From assembly GCA_013289985.1 (NCBI GenBank), contig JABCYW010000007.1, positions 26,518-90,517 on the forward strand: DNA of 64,000 nucleotides, given 5' to 3'. The stretch's first letter is position 1, and every line of letters starts with the position of its first letter. The position numbers and the translations under genes were made by a program. Positions 56,164-63,348 of this stretch are shown in pieces. The notes below the pieces were generated by a model. That model was not told the DNA's origin and ran no database searches. It saw only the letters and a program-made list of their open reading frames with translations. The DNA is from Betaproteobacteria bacterium. GTDB taxonomy: Bacteria > Pseudomonadota > Gammaproteobacteria > Burkholderiales > Burkholderiaceae_C.

Positions 56164-56588
56164 GGCTTGGCGGCCTTCCGGGCAGCGACCTTTTTCGCCG
56201 GAGCCTTCTTCGCCGGGGCCTTGGCCGCGGCGGCCTTCTTCTTCGCCGGCGGCGTCTTCGCGCGTGCGGCCACGGCGGCGGCGAGGCCTCGGCGGGCCCA
56301 CGGCAGCATCTCGGCCGGCGACTCCATCGCCTCCTCCGGCGCCGTGTAGTAGCTCGTCACGCGGACGTCCGCAGTCTTGCCCGCGTAGGTGAAAGGCGTG
56401 CAGCCGGCGCGCTCGAACACGGCCCGGTGCGTGTCGTCCACCTTCAGGTAGAGCGTGTCCTGGATGACCAGCGCCGTGCACAGTCCGTCGATGTAGAGCG
56501 CGTGGCCGCCGAACATGCGGCGCGACGACGTGCCGCCCAGCGGGGACAGCAGTTCCAGGCAATGGCTGACGAAACCGGAATCGTTCAT
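56160..56588 (-). CDS. TfoX N-terminal-domain protein with histone-H1-like tail
   Basis: 142 residues from the ATG at 56588. Residues 1-105 are the TfoX_N domain: FVSHCLELLSPLGGTSSRRMFGGHALYIDGLCTALV, TLYLKVDD, and YYTAPEEAMESPAEMLPWAR. It lacks the C-terminal TfoX domain that Sxy/TfoX competence regulators carry. Instead residues 110-142 are AKKKAAAAKAPAKKAPAKK-type basic repeats, much like the tail of the phasin at 46363. The tail suggests non-specific DNA binding. It diverges from the 5-formyl-THF cyclo-ligase gene across 78 bases and overlaps the LysR gene by ATGA. Confidence 0.87.
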   Translation of the reverse strand: MNDSGFVSHCLELLSPLGGTSSRRMFGGHALYIDGLCTALVIQDTLYLKVDDTHRAVFERAGCTPFTYAGKTADVRVTSYYTAPEEAMESPAEMLPWARRGLAAAVAARAKTPPAKKKAAAAKAPAKKAPAKKVAARKAAKP

Positions 56589-56666
56589 GCGTCGCAGTTT
56601 AAGCGGCGAATCTGCCGCATGCCTCCAGCATTTGCAGGATGCCTTGTCGCCCCCCACAATCCATCC

Positions 56667-57266
56667 ATGACCACGCCGCCCTGGAAGTTCTCGCTCGAGC
56701 CCGCCCGCGACAAGCCCACGCTGCGCCGCCAGCTGAAGGCCGAACGGCTCGCGATGACCGACCGCCACCAACGCTCGGTGCACCTGCAGGAGGTGCTGCG
56801 TGTGTGGCTGGTCACCCGGCCGGAGACCTCCATCGGCGCCTACTGGCCCATCAAGGGCGAGTTCGACGCCATGCCCGCGCTGTTCCGCTGGACGGAGGGC
56901 GAGCCCTACCGGCTCATCGGCCTGCCGGTGATCGACCGCGAGACCAGGCAGCTCGACTTCCATGTCTGGTACCCCGGCTGCCCCATGGAAGACGACGCCT
57001 ACGGCATCCCCAAGCCCAAGGGCACCGACAAGTTCGAGCCCGAGTTGCTGCTGGTGCCCTGCGTGGGCTTCGGCGACAACGGCGTGCGCCTGGGCTACGG
57101 CGGCGGCTTCTACGACCGCACGCTGGCCGCGCTCACGCCGCGACCCTTCACGGTGGGCATCGGATACGGCCACGGGTATGTGCCCTGGCTCGAGGCCGAG
57201 CCGCACGACATGCCGCTCGACGCGATGATCACCGAGGACGGCGTGTTCTGGGAACGCGACGCCTAG
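56667..57266 (+). CDS. 5-formyltetrahydrofolate cyclo-ligase
   Basis: Converts 5-formyl-THF to 5,10-methenyl-THF with ATP, returning a folate storage form to one-carbon metabolism. It has 199 residues from the ATG at 56667 (MTTPPWKFSLEPARDKPTLRRQLKAERL). The nucleotide and folate motifs are IGAYWPIKGEFDAMP, YGIPKPKGT, and RLGYGGGFYDRTLA, the GYGGGYYDR-like family hallmark. In many bacteria the gene lies next to ssrS (6S RNA); I looked in 57267-57521 and upstream and could not identify a 6S-like hairpin with confidence. The frame is open further upstream but overlaps the TfoX gene on the other strand. Confidence 0.93.
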   Translation: MTTPPWKFSLEPARDKPTLRRQLKAERLAMTDRHQRSVHLQEVLRVWLVTRPETSIGAYWPIKGEFDAMPALFRWTEGEPYRLIGLPVIDRETRQLDFHVWYPGCPMEDDAYGIPKPKGTDKFEPELLLVPCVGFGDNGVRLGYGGGFYDRTLAALTPRPFTVGIGYGHGYVPWLEAEPHDMPLDAMITEDGVFWERDA

Positions 57267-57521
57267 ACCTGCGGCCCCCGTCCGGCAGCCCGCCATGGTG
57301 CGAAACGCGCACCGTTCCTGTTCGAACCCAGGCGCTTGTCAAGAGCCGATGCACCTTGTCACTGCGCACTCGTAACGGTGTGTCTCGTGTGCCGTGGTTT
57401 ACCCGAGTCGACGTGAAATTCCGCACGCTCGACAGGTAAGCTACGGATCGTCAAGGAAGGGCTCGGCTCACGAAGAGGAGCCGCTCCGGCAACAAGAAAA
57501 GCAAACGAGAGCAGGAATTCA

Positions 57522-57869
57522 ATGTCACAGACGATCGATCTCAAGGTGCCCGGCACGCGCAATCGCGTCCCCGTGCGCACGACCGGTCAATGGCGCAGCC
57601 GCTTCCTCGGCCTGGCCGGCGCCCCCGAGCTCAAGAAGTCCTGCGGCGTCTGGGTCAAGCGCTGCCGCTCCATCAATACCTTCGGCTTCGCGCAGCCGGT
57701 CGATGTCGTCTTCCTGAGCGCCGACGGCGTGGTCACCAAGGTCGTGTCCGGCATGAAGCCGTGGCGCATGTCCAGCTGCCCCGACGCGCGCACCGTGCTC
57801 GAGCTGCGCGCCGGCCTCGCCAGCCGCATGAACCTGGTCCCTGGCGTGGAAATGGGCCTGCTGGCCTGA
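57522..57869 (+). CDS. DUF192 family protein
   Basis: 115 residues. The core motif WRSRFLGLAGAPELKKSCGVWVKRCRSINTFGFAQPVDVVFLSADGVVTKVVSGMKPWRMSSCPDARTVLEL matches DUF192 (PF02643) by its position of the aromatic and Asp residues. Unlike most members it has no signal peptide or lipobox, and it has Cys residues at three places. Function is unknown. GCAGGA lies at a good distance before the ATG. The 255 bases between it and the cyclo-ligase gene contain only an Arg/Glu-rich-looking AG-run region and no gene I can support. It converges with the glutathione S-transferase gene after 12 bases. Confidence 0.85.
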   Translation: MSQTIDLKVPGTRNRVPVRTTGQWRSRFLGLAGAPELKKSCGVWVKRCRSINTFGFAQPVDVVFLSADGVVTKVVSGMKPWRMSSCPDARTVLELRAGLASRMNLVPGVEMGLLA

Positions 57870-57881
57870 ACTTCCGCGCGG

Positions 57882-58541
57882 TCAGGCGCCGGTGGGCGTC
57901 TGTGCCGGCGTCGGCCAATGGCGGCCGAACACCGGTGCCACCGCCGGATGCGAATCGATGCGCTCCAGCAGCGCCGAGAACGCCGGCCGCGACGTCTTCA
58001 CGTGCTGGCGCGTACCCGACCACTTCGACACGACCGCGGCCAGCAGGTCCAGCGCGCCCGGCTGCAGGCCGGCGATGAAGCGTTCGCCGGTCACCGGATA
58101 CAGGTCGGCGAAGATGTCCCAGTGCGCGTGCAGCCTGGCCTTGGCGCCGGCGCGCACGGCCGCCAGCGCCGCGTCGTCGGTCTGCGTGGTGAAGCGCTCG
58201 GGGTAGTCGACGACCGTGATGCACGAGTAGCAGTTGGCCGCGATGTAGACCAGCCCGCGCAGCGCGCGATCCCGCTCGTTGGCGTCCGCGTCGAGCAGGC
58301 CCGAGTCGGGGAACGCGAGCCCCAGGTGCATCAGGATCGCGGCGCTCTCGCTGAGCACGGTGCCGTCGGGCAGCCGCAGCGTGGGGATCTGCTTGAGCGG
58401 ATTGACGCTCTCGAGCTCTGCGAGCGCGTCGTTCTTCTCCCACGACGCCGTCTCGACGATGCGGTACGGCGCGCCGGTCATCTCCAGCGCGCATTCCACC
58501 GATGCCGAGCCCGAGCCCTTGAATCCGAACAGCGTGTACAT
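57882..58541 (-). CDS. Glutathione S-transferase family protein
   Basis: 219 residues from the ATG at 58541 (MYTLFGFKGSGSASVECALEMTGAPY). It has the two GST domains: an N-terminal thioredoxin fold with VNPLKQIPTLRLPDGTVLSESAAILMHLG, holding the cis-proline and the glutathione-binding ESAA, and an all-helical C-terminal domain. The usual catalytic Ser or Tyr near residue 10 is replaced by a Gly-Ser-Gly-Ser stretch, so the catalytic residue is not obvious. It lies 29 bases after the HupE-like gene in the same direction and may share its transcript, though it belongs to a different functional class. Confidence 0.9.
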   Translation of the reverse strand: MYTLFGFKGSGSASVECALEMTGAPYRIVETASWEKNDALAELESVNPLKQIPTLRLPDGTVLSESAAILMHLGLAFPDSGLLDADANERDRALRGLVYIAANCYSCITVVDYPERFTTQTDDAALAAVRAGAKARLHAHWDIFADLYPVTGERFIAGLQPGALDLLAAVVSKWSGTRQHVKTSRPAFSALLERIDSHPAVAPVFGRHWPTPAQTPTGA

Positions 58542-58570
58542 GCCGACTCCTTTGCGGAAGAACGGCGATC

Positions 58571-59818
58571 CTAGCCCGCAATCAGGCTCAGGTCGAACGC
58601 GCGCTGCACCAGCCACAGCCCGGCCACGCCCGCGATGGCCAGGGAGCCGCCCGCGAACGCGCCGCGGTAGGTGCGCGTGCCGCGCAGCGACCAGGCGACG
58701 GGCAGCACCAGGGCCACGATGCACAGCTGGCCGATCTCCACGCCCACGTTGAAGCCCACCAACGGCCCGACCAGCGCGCCCTTGGCCAGCCCCGCGTCCT
58801 TCAGCGCCGACGCGAAACCGAAGCCGTGCACGAGGCCGAACACGAAGGTGAGCTTCCAGCGCGCCTCGCTGATCACCGGCCAGATGTTGTTCAGCGCGGC
58901 CAGCACGACGCTCGCCGCGATGATGGACTCCACCCAGCGCGACGGCGGGTTCACGATGTCGAGCACCGACAGCGCCAGCGTGATCGAGTGCGCCACCGTG
59001 AATGCGGTGACCACCTTCAGCACGTTGGTCAACGCGAGCCTCAGGTTCCGGGCCGGCAACCAGCGCGTGCGCGTGACGCCCGTGCGCGGGTCGGTGACGG
59101 CGCTGCGGGTCCACACCGCGGGCAGCAGCAGCGACAGCAGGAACAGGATGTGGTCGTAGCCGATCAGGATGTGGTGCACGCCTTCGCGCACGAAGCCGGG
59201 GAACGACCAGGGCGGGGCGTCCTCGGCGGCGGCCGTGTCGGCTTCGGGCTGCGCGACCGGCGCGGGCGCGTCGGCCGCCGCGGCACTCGCCGTCGCGGCG
59301 ACCGGCAGGGCCGGCAACCTGAAGCGGTGCCAGCCCTTGCCCGGGCTCAGCACGGCCAGCTGCAATGTCGATGCGTCCGCGCGTGCGACCCTGGCGATGC
59401 CGCGGTGCGTCGGATCCGTTGTCGCGAAGATCCGGTAGTCCACGCCCAGCTGCTGCACCGGCGCCATGCATTGCCACTGCATGCGCAGCACCGCGTACGT
59501 TCCATCGCTGTGCTGCGTGAGTGCCGGCGCGTCCGCCGCTTCGGGCGTGCAGCGAGCGCCGTCGGCGCTCAGGCGGATGTCGGTGCGCGCCAGCGCCGCG
59601 ATGTCGGCCCAGCGCGTGCGCACCTCCTTCCAGCTGAGCTGGTCGTCGGCGTCGGTGTCGAGGTCCAGGTCGCGGTCGAGGTCGCGCAACGCGATGTCGA
59701 TGCGGGCGTCGACGGTGGCGCCGTCCACGCGCAGCGTCACGTAGGCGTCGCTGGCCTTGTGGGCGTGCGCGTGCGCCGCCAGGATCAGGGCCGCGAGGGC
59801 GAGGAAGAGGCGCTTCAT
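58571..59818 (-). CDS. HupE/UreJ-like membrane protein with periplasmic EF-hand
   Basis: 415 residues. A signal peptide ends near AAHAHA, leaving a mature N-terminus HKASDAYV. The next 200 residues are periplasmic and contain a complete EF-hand-type loop at 54-65 (DTDADDQLSWKE, ligand positions D54, D56, D58, Q60, S62, E65). The C-terminal 190 residues form six or so membrane helices with the HupE/UreJ motifs HHILIGYDHILFLL, VAHSITLALSVLDI and LVHGFGFASALKDAG. HupE/UreJ relatives take up nickel or cobalt, but the large periplasmic part sets this subclass apart. It overlaps the TPR-like gene by four bases and belongs to the DUF4331 module. Confidence 0.85.
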   Translation of the reverse strand: MKRLFLALAALILAAHAHAHKASDAYVTLRVDGATVDARIDIALRDLDRDLDLDTDADDQLSWKEVRTRWADIAALARTDIRLSADGARCTPEAADAPALTQHSDGTYAVLRMQWQCMAPVQQLGVDYRIFATTDPTHRGIARVARADASTLQLAVLSPGKGWHRFRLPALPVAATASAAAADAPAPVAQPEADTAAAEDAPPWSFPGFVREGVHHILIGYDHILFLLSLLLPAVWTRSAVTDPRTGVTRTRWLPARNLRLALTNVLKVVTAFTVAHSITLALSVLDIVNPPSRWVESIIAASVVLAALNNIWPVISEARWKLTFVFGLVHGFGFASALKDAGLAKGALVGPLVGFNVGVEIGQLCIVALVLPVAWSLRGTRTYRGAFAGGSLAIAGVAGLWLVQRAFDLSLIAG

Positions 59819-61119
59819 GGCGTGCTCCGCCGGGCGGCCTGCAACGCGGGCGAGGTCGCGGGCGCCGGCAGGAAGGGCGTGGCGTTCGGGCCGCCGACGG
59901 CAAGCCGCGCGTCGCGGCCGCCGGTCTCGCGCAGGAACTGCCACAGCGGCTCGGCCGCGTCGTCGCGGCGGGCGGCGCGTGCCGCATGGGCCAGCACCAC
60001 CTCGTCGGCGGGCTCGTGCTGCACGTGCCAGTTCGATTGCGCCAGCGCGAGCGCGGCGCGTGTGTCGCCGCGCAGGTCGAGCTCGAAGCGCGACTGCTCG
60101 CGGCCGTGGCTCCTGTCGCCGCGCAGCAGCGCCGCATCGTAGCGATCGCCCAGCATCGCGGCGGCGTCGCGCGTCAGCGGGCTGTCGCGGCCGTGCAGTT
60201 GACGATAGGCGAGCGCCACGCGCAGCAGCACCGGGTCGGCGGCCTCGTTGCCCTTCAGCAGCGCGACGACGTCGGCCGCGCGGTGTTCGTCGAGCAACCA
60301 GTCCGCGTAGGCGCACTGCGTGTAGACGTCGGGATTGGCCTTCAGCGCCGCCGCGAACAGCGCGCCGGCGGACGGGTCGCCACGCCGTTGCGCGAGCTCG
60401 GCGCGCATCAACGCGAGCCAGCCGGGCGCGCCCGGGGCGACGCTGCCCGCGTCGGGCGCGCCGGCGAGACGCGCGAGCGTCGCGGCGGCCGTGTCGGCGT
60501 GTCCCTGCAGGCTGGCGAGCTCCGCGATGCAGGCCAGGCCGTTCTGGCGCACGCTCGCGCCGAGCGCGAAGTAGTCGGCGCCGACCAGCCGGCGGCAGCC
60601 CGCATCGGCTTCGGCGAAGTGGCCCAGCACCTGTTGCACGCCGGCGCGAGTCAACTCGGCCTGGGCACGCACGGGCAGCGCGACGTCGGGCCGCGCGAGC
60701 ACGGCGTCGAGCTCCACCAGCGCGGCGTTGAACTCGTGCTGGCTCTGCAGAACGGTGGCGCGCACCAGGCGCACCTCGGGCGGCGCGTCGGCGCGCGTCC
60801 ACCACGGCGCGAGCGCGGCCTGTGCCACGCCCAGCTCGCGCGGGTCGCCGCGCAGGCGGCCGCGCGCGAGGGCATCGTGCGCGGCCTGCAGCGCCAGGCC
60901 CAGTTCGTCGGGGTGGCGTTGCAGCGCGTCGCGTTGCGCGCGTTCGGCGGCGCGGGCGGCGCGCCGTTCGGCGGCGTCGCCCACGTGGCTCGGCAGGTGT
61001 TCGACGATCGCGTCGTCCCGCGCGGGGAACTGGAGGGCCGATTCCTCGGCCGCGAAGGCGGGCGCCGCCGCGCCGACGAGCAGCGCGAGTGCGAGCCGGG
61101 TGGCGGCGACGATCGTCAT
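59815..61119 (-). CDS. Exported TPR-like repeat protein of the DUF4331 module
   Basis: 434 residues with a signal peptide ending near AAPAFAAEES. The rest is helical, Ala/Arg/Leu-rich, with tetratricopeptide-type pairs (VRLVRATVLQSQHEFNAALVELDAVL, LACIAELASLQGHADTAAATL, LMRAELAQRRGDPSAGALFAAAL). It probably acts as a periplasmic binding scaffold. Four-base overlaps join it to the small lipoprotein gene before it and the HupE-like gene after it, so the products are likely made together. A long plus-strand frame covers the same DNA but is a shadow. Confidence 0.8.
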   Translation of the reverse strand: MTIVAATRLALALLVGAAAPAFAAEESALQFPARDDAIVEHLPSHVGDAAERRAARAAERAQRDALQRHPDELGLALQAAHDALARGRLRGDPRELGVAQAALAPWWTRADAPPEVRLVRATVLQSQHEFNAALVELDAVLARPDVALPVRAQAELTRAGVQQVLGHFAEADAGCRRLVGADYFALGASVRQNGLACIAELASLQGHADTAAATLARLAGAPDAGSVAPGAPGWLALMRAELAQRRGDPSAGALFAAALKANPDVYTQCAYADWLLDEHRAADVVALLKGNEAADPVLLRVALAYRQLHGRDSPLTRDAAAMLGDRYDAALLRGDRSHGREQSRFELDLRGDTRAALALAQSNWHVQHEPADEVVLAHAARAARRDDAAEPLWQFLRETGGRDARLAVGGPNATPFLPAPATSPALQAARRSTP

Positions 61120-61397
61120 GGCGTGGCGATCGGCTCTTCGGTCTCGCTGCTGGGGAACGTGGGCACGAGGTCCAGCGCCAGCGGCTCCGTGTTCTCGGTC
61201 TCCGGCAGGTTGAACGCGAAGGCCTCGAGGGCCATGTCGCTGGCGGCGGCCGACGCCGGCACCTGCGTGACCGGCGCCGGAGGCGGGACGGGCGAGGCGC
61301 TGTCGCCGCCGCACGCGGCGAGGAACAGGCTGGCCAGCGCGGTGACGCCGACGAGCACGGACGTGCGGCCGGGGCTGGGGCAAGGTGAGTTGGTCAT
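61116..61397 (-). CDS. Small lipoprotein of the DUF4331 module
   Basis: 93 residues with a clear lipoprotein signal: MTNSPCPSPG, a hydrophobic run, lipobox LAAC with Cys at 29. The mature part is only about 65 residues, Pro/Ala-rich at first (PVPPPAPVTQVPAS), then acidic (FNLPETENTEPLALDL, SSETEEP). Nothing in it matches a family I know. It lies 19 bases after the DUF4331 gene and overlaps the TPR-like gene. It is likely an outer-membrane-anchored partner of one of the neighbours. Confidence 0.7.
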   Translation of the reverse strand: MTNSPCPSPGRTSVLVGVTALASLFLAACGGDSASPVPPPAPVTQVPASAAASDMALEAFAFNLPETENTEPLALDLVPTFPSSETEEPIATP

Positions 61398-61416
61398 GTC
61401 GTGTGCCTCCGTCCGC

Positions 61417-63027
61417 TCACCTGGAGCCGTTGCCGCGCTTGACCGAGGCCGCGGTGGCGGTCGGTGCCGGCACCACCTCGGCCCGCGGACCGGTGCCGGG
61501 GATCGGCGTGTTGAGGTACGGGAACCCGGGCAGGAACGGTTGCGCCGCCTGGTCGACGGTGTCGTTCAGCGCGAACGCGGTCTGCCCCAGCGGCACCGCG
61601 CTCGGGTTGCACGCCGCGCCGAATCCGAAGGCGTCCATCGTGCCGTTGGCCACGCACAGGCCGCCCATCGCCGCGATCAGCGTGATGTCGACCACGTCGT
61701 CCTTGGGGCGGCGGCCGTTCGGGTAGCCGGCGAAATCCTGGCCGCCGGCCAGCGCGTTGCCCACGTAGCCCAGGCGGTTCTGCTGGGCGAAGGGCACGGC
61801 CGGCTTGGACGTGTTCAGGCGCAGCATCTCCGACGGCGTCACCGTGGCGAGCTGGTTCAGCCCCGTGATGCCGGTCAGGAACGTGGTGACCAGGTCGTTG
61901 CGCGGGAAGTTGGTGGGCGCCGTGCCCGGGATGTTCAGGTAGCTCGCCAGCAGCGTCGGGTACGCCGGGTTGGTGACGTAGGCCAGGAACTGCGCGTCGC
62001 CGCTGGGCTTGGAGCCGTTGAACCGATCCTTGTCCTGCATGCCGATGATCAGCTCGTTGACCAGCGGCATGCCCAGGCGCGACACCTGCGTCCACGCGCC
62101 GCCGTTGCGGTCGGTGGTCTGGTAGCCCGGCTTGGGCGCCGGGTCGAGCACGCGGGTCTGGCGCAGCGAGGCCGTGGTCCAGCCGCCGATCACGGGGTTC
62201 GCGGCGGTGGCGCCCAGGCAGGTGGCGGGCACTTCCAGCTCCAGCGCGGTGACGTTCTTGTAGTACAGCGTGCCGCGCGGCGTGGCGTTGTAGGCGCTCG
62301 GGTCGGTGAGCGCGGAGACGGGCGCGTCCACCATGTCGAACACCACGCCGAGGTTGACCGCGAACGGGTCCTGGCGCGCGCCGACGAAGACCTTGCCGGC
62401 GGTGGAACAGCCGGGAATGTTGATCGGGTAGATGTGCGCGGCCGCGTAGGTCGGATAGTCGGCGATGGTCTTCTCGCCGATGTTGTCCACCGGCTTGTCG
62501 AAGGTGGTCGCGCCGGTGGTGGCGTTGGTGATGGCCGCCGCCGTGCCGGTGCGGCGGTCGCCGGTGACCAGCGTCAGCGTGTAGGTCTCGTTGACCTGCA
62601 GGTGCGGGTCGTGCGGGGCGCTCACCGCGCCGTTCTGCATAGTCGCGATGTCCACGCTGGTGCCGCCGGGCGACACGGTCCTCGCGCTGAAGTTGTTCTG
62701 GAAGCGGAACTGGAACGTGAGGTGCTCGTGCGCGTCGCCGACGTTGTCGATGTGGATCTCGTAGAGCGCGTTGGCGTCCATGGCGTGGTAGTTCGGGCCG
62801 TCGAAGCCGTCCTGCAGCGGCTGGTAGTTGGCCACCAGCGTCACGAAGCCGCCGCGGCCGGTCTCGTAGCTGTTGAACATGTAGAAGTCGGACGCATCGA
62901 CCTTGGGCGAGGTCGTGATGAACGGCGCCTCGCGGTGGCTCGACGCGAACGAGCCGCCGGCGAGGGAGAGCAGCACCGCGGCCGCGACGGGCGCGGCGCG
63001 GAACGGATGGGGGCGGTCTTGTCGCAT
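61417..63027 (-). CDS. DUF4331 exported protein
   Basis: 536 residues. A signal peptide ends near GGSFAS and is followed at once by SHREAP (30-35), the hallmark of DUF4331 (PF14224). Further family features are PKVDASDFYMFNSYE, GFVTLVANYQPLQ, YEIHIDNVGDAHEHLTFQFRF, LGMPLVNELIIGMQDKDRFN and GRRPKDDVVDITL. The predicted fold is all-beta and its role is unknown. AGGAG lies nine bases before the ATG. It heads the leftward operon DUF4331, lipoprotein, TPR-like and HupE-like, a combination that looks like one envelope system. Confidence 0.92.
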   Translation of the reverse strand: MRQDRPHPFRAAPVAAAVLLSLAGGSFASSHREAPFITTSPKVDASDFYMFNSYETGRGGFVTLVANYQPLQDGFDGPNYHAMDANALYEIHIDNVGDAHEHLTFQFRFQNNFSARTVSPGGTSVDIATMQNGAVSAPHDPHLQVNETYTLTLVTGDRRTGTAAAITNATTGATTFDKPVDNIGEKTIADYPTYAAAHIYPINIPGCSTAGKVFVGARQDPFAVNLGVVFDMVDAPVSALTDPSAYNATPRGTLYYKNVTALELEVPATCLGATAANPVIGGWTTASLRQTRVLDPAPKPGYQTTDRNGGAWTQVSRLGMPLVNELIIGMQDKDRFNGSKPSGDAQFLAYVTNPAYPTLLASYLNIPGTAPTNFPRNDLVTTFLTGITGLNQLATVTPSEMLRLNTSKPAVPFAQQNRLGYVGNALAGGQDFAGYPNGRRPKDDVVDITLIAAMGGLCVANGTMDAFGFGAACNPSAVPLGQTAFALNDTVDQAAQPFLPGFPYLNTPIPGTGPRAEVVPAPTATAASVKRGNGSR

Positions 63028-63348
63028 GTCTCTACTCCTGGAGCTTGTGATGGATGCCGTGGCGCAGGGCAGCGGTGTCGAGCAGCGCGGACACGGTCGA
63101 TTCCTTGTGCTGGCTCATGTCGTTACGACGCGGGAGATGCTTGCGGATGCAAACGATTGGTTAACCGCTTGCGGCGCGCTGACATGAATCCGTTCGCGGC
63201 GTGCCGACGTACGAGCGCGCGCCGCGCCCCGCGACGGCGACTTGCGTGATCTTTTGGGCAGGTTGCGTCGATTGCCGTCGCGCTCGCTCAGCAGGACCGC
63301 GGCGCCGTCGATAGGGGCGGTAACGAACATGCCCCCCAAGGATCGATC
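63028..63348. promoter_or_regulatory. Divergent control region between DUF4331 and sedolisin-like genes
   Basis: About 320 bases that must contain both promoters. I can see a GCTTGCGG direct repeat at 63139-63146 and 63167-63174, an 8-bp palindrome GGTTAACC at 63159-63166 directly before the second copy, and a palindrome TTGC-N4-GCAA at 63141-63152. These cluster within 36 bases and make a plausible operator. No convincing sigma70 hexamers stand out. A 28-codon frame (see the next entry) lies in the leftward leader. Confidence 0.45.
63032..63118 (-). CDS. Possible 28-residue leader peptide before DUF4331
   Basis: On the minus strand an ATG at 63118 opens MSQHKESTVSALLDTAALRH followed by eight further residues rich in His, Lys and Gln, then a TAG four bases before the DUF4331 ATG. 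The stop overlaps the DUF4331 Shine-Dalgarno (GGAGTAG), which would allow translational coupling. No clear Shine-Dalgarno precedes the ATG itself. In DNA this GC-rich short frames arise by chance, so I give it low confidence. Confidence 0.3.
   Translation of the reverse strand: MSQHKESTVSALLDTAALRHGIHHKLQE

Noticed and set aside
57267..57521. A 6S RNA gene beside the 5-formyl-THF cyclo-ligase gene.
   Set aside because: The linkage is known in many bacteria, but I could not draw the long bulged hairpin of 6S RNA in these 255 bases. A covariance-model search would settle it.
59986..63249. A 1087-codon plus-strand frame across the DUF4331 module.
   Set aside because: It is antisense to four genes with signal peptides, lipobox and ATGA overlaps on the minus strand. 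Its own translation is low-complexity Arg/Val/Gly.
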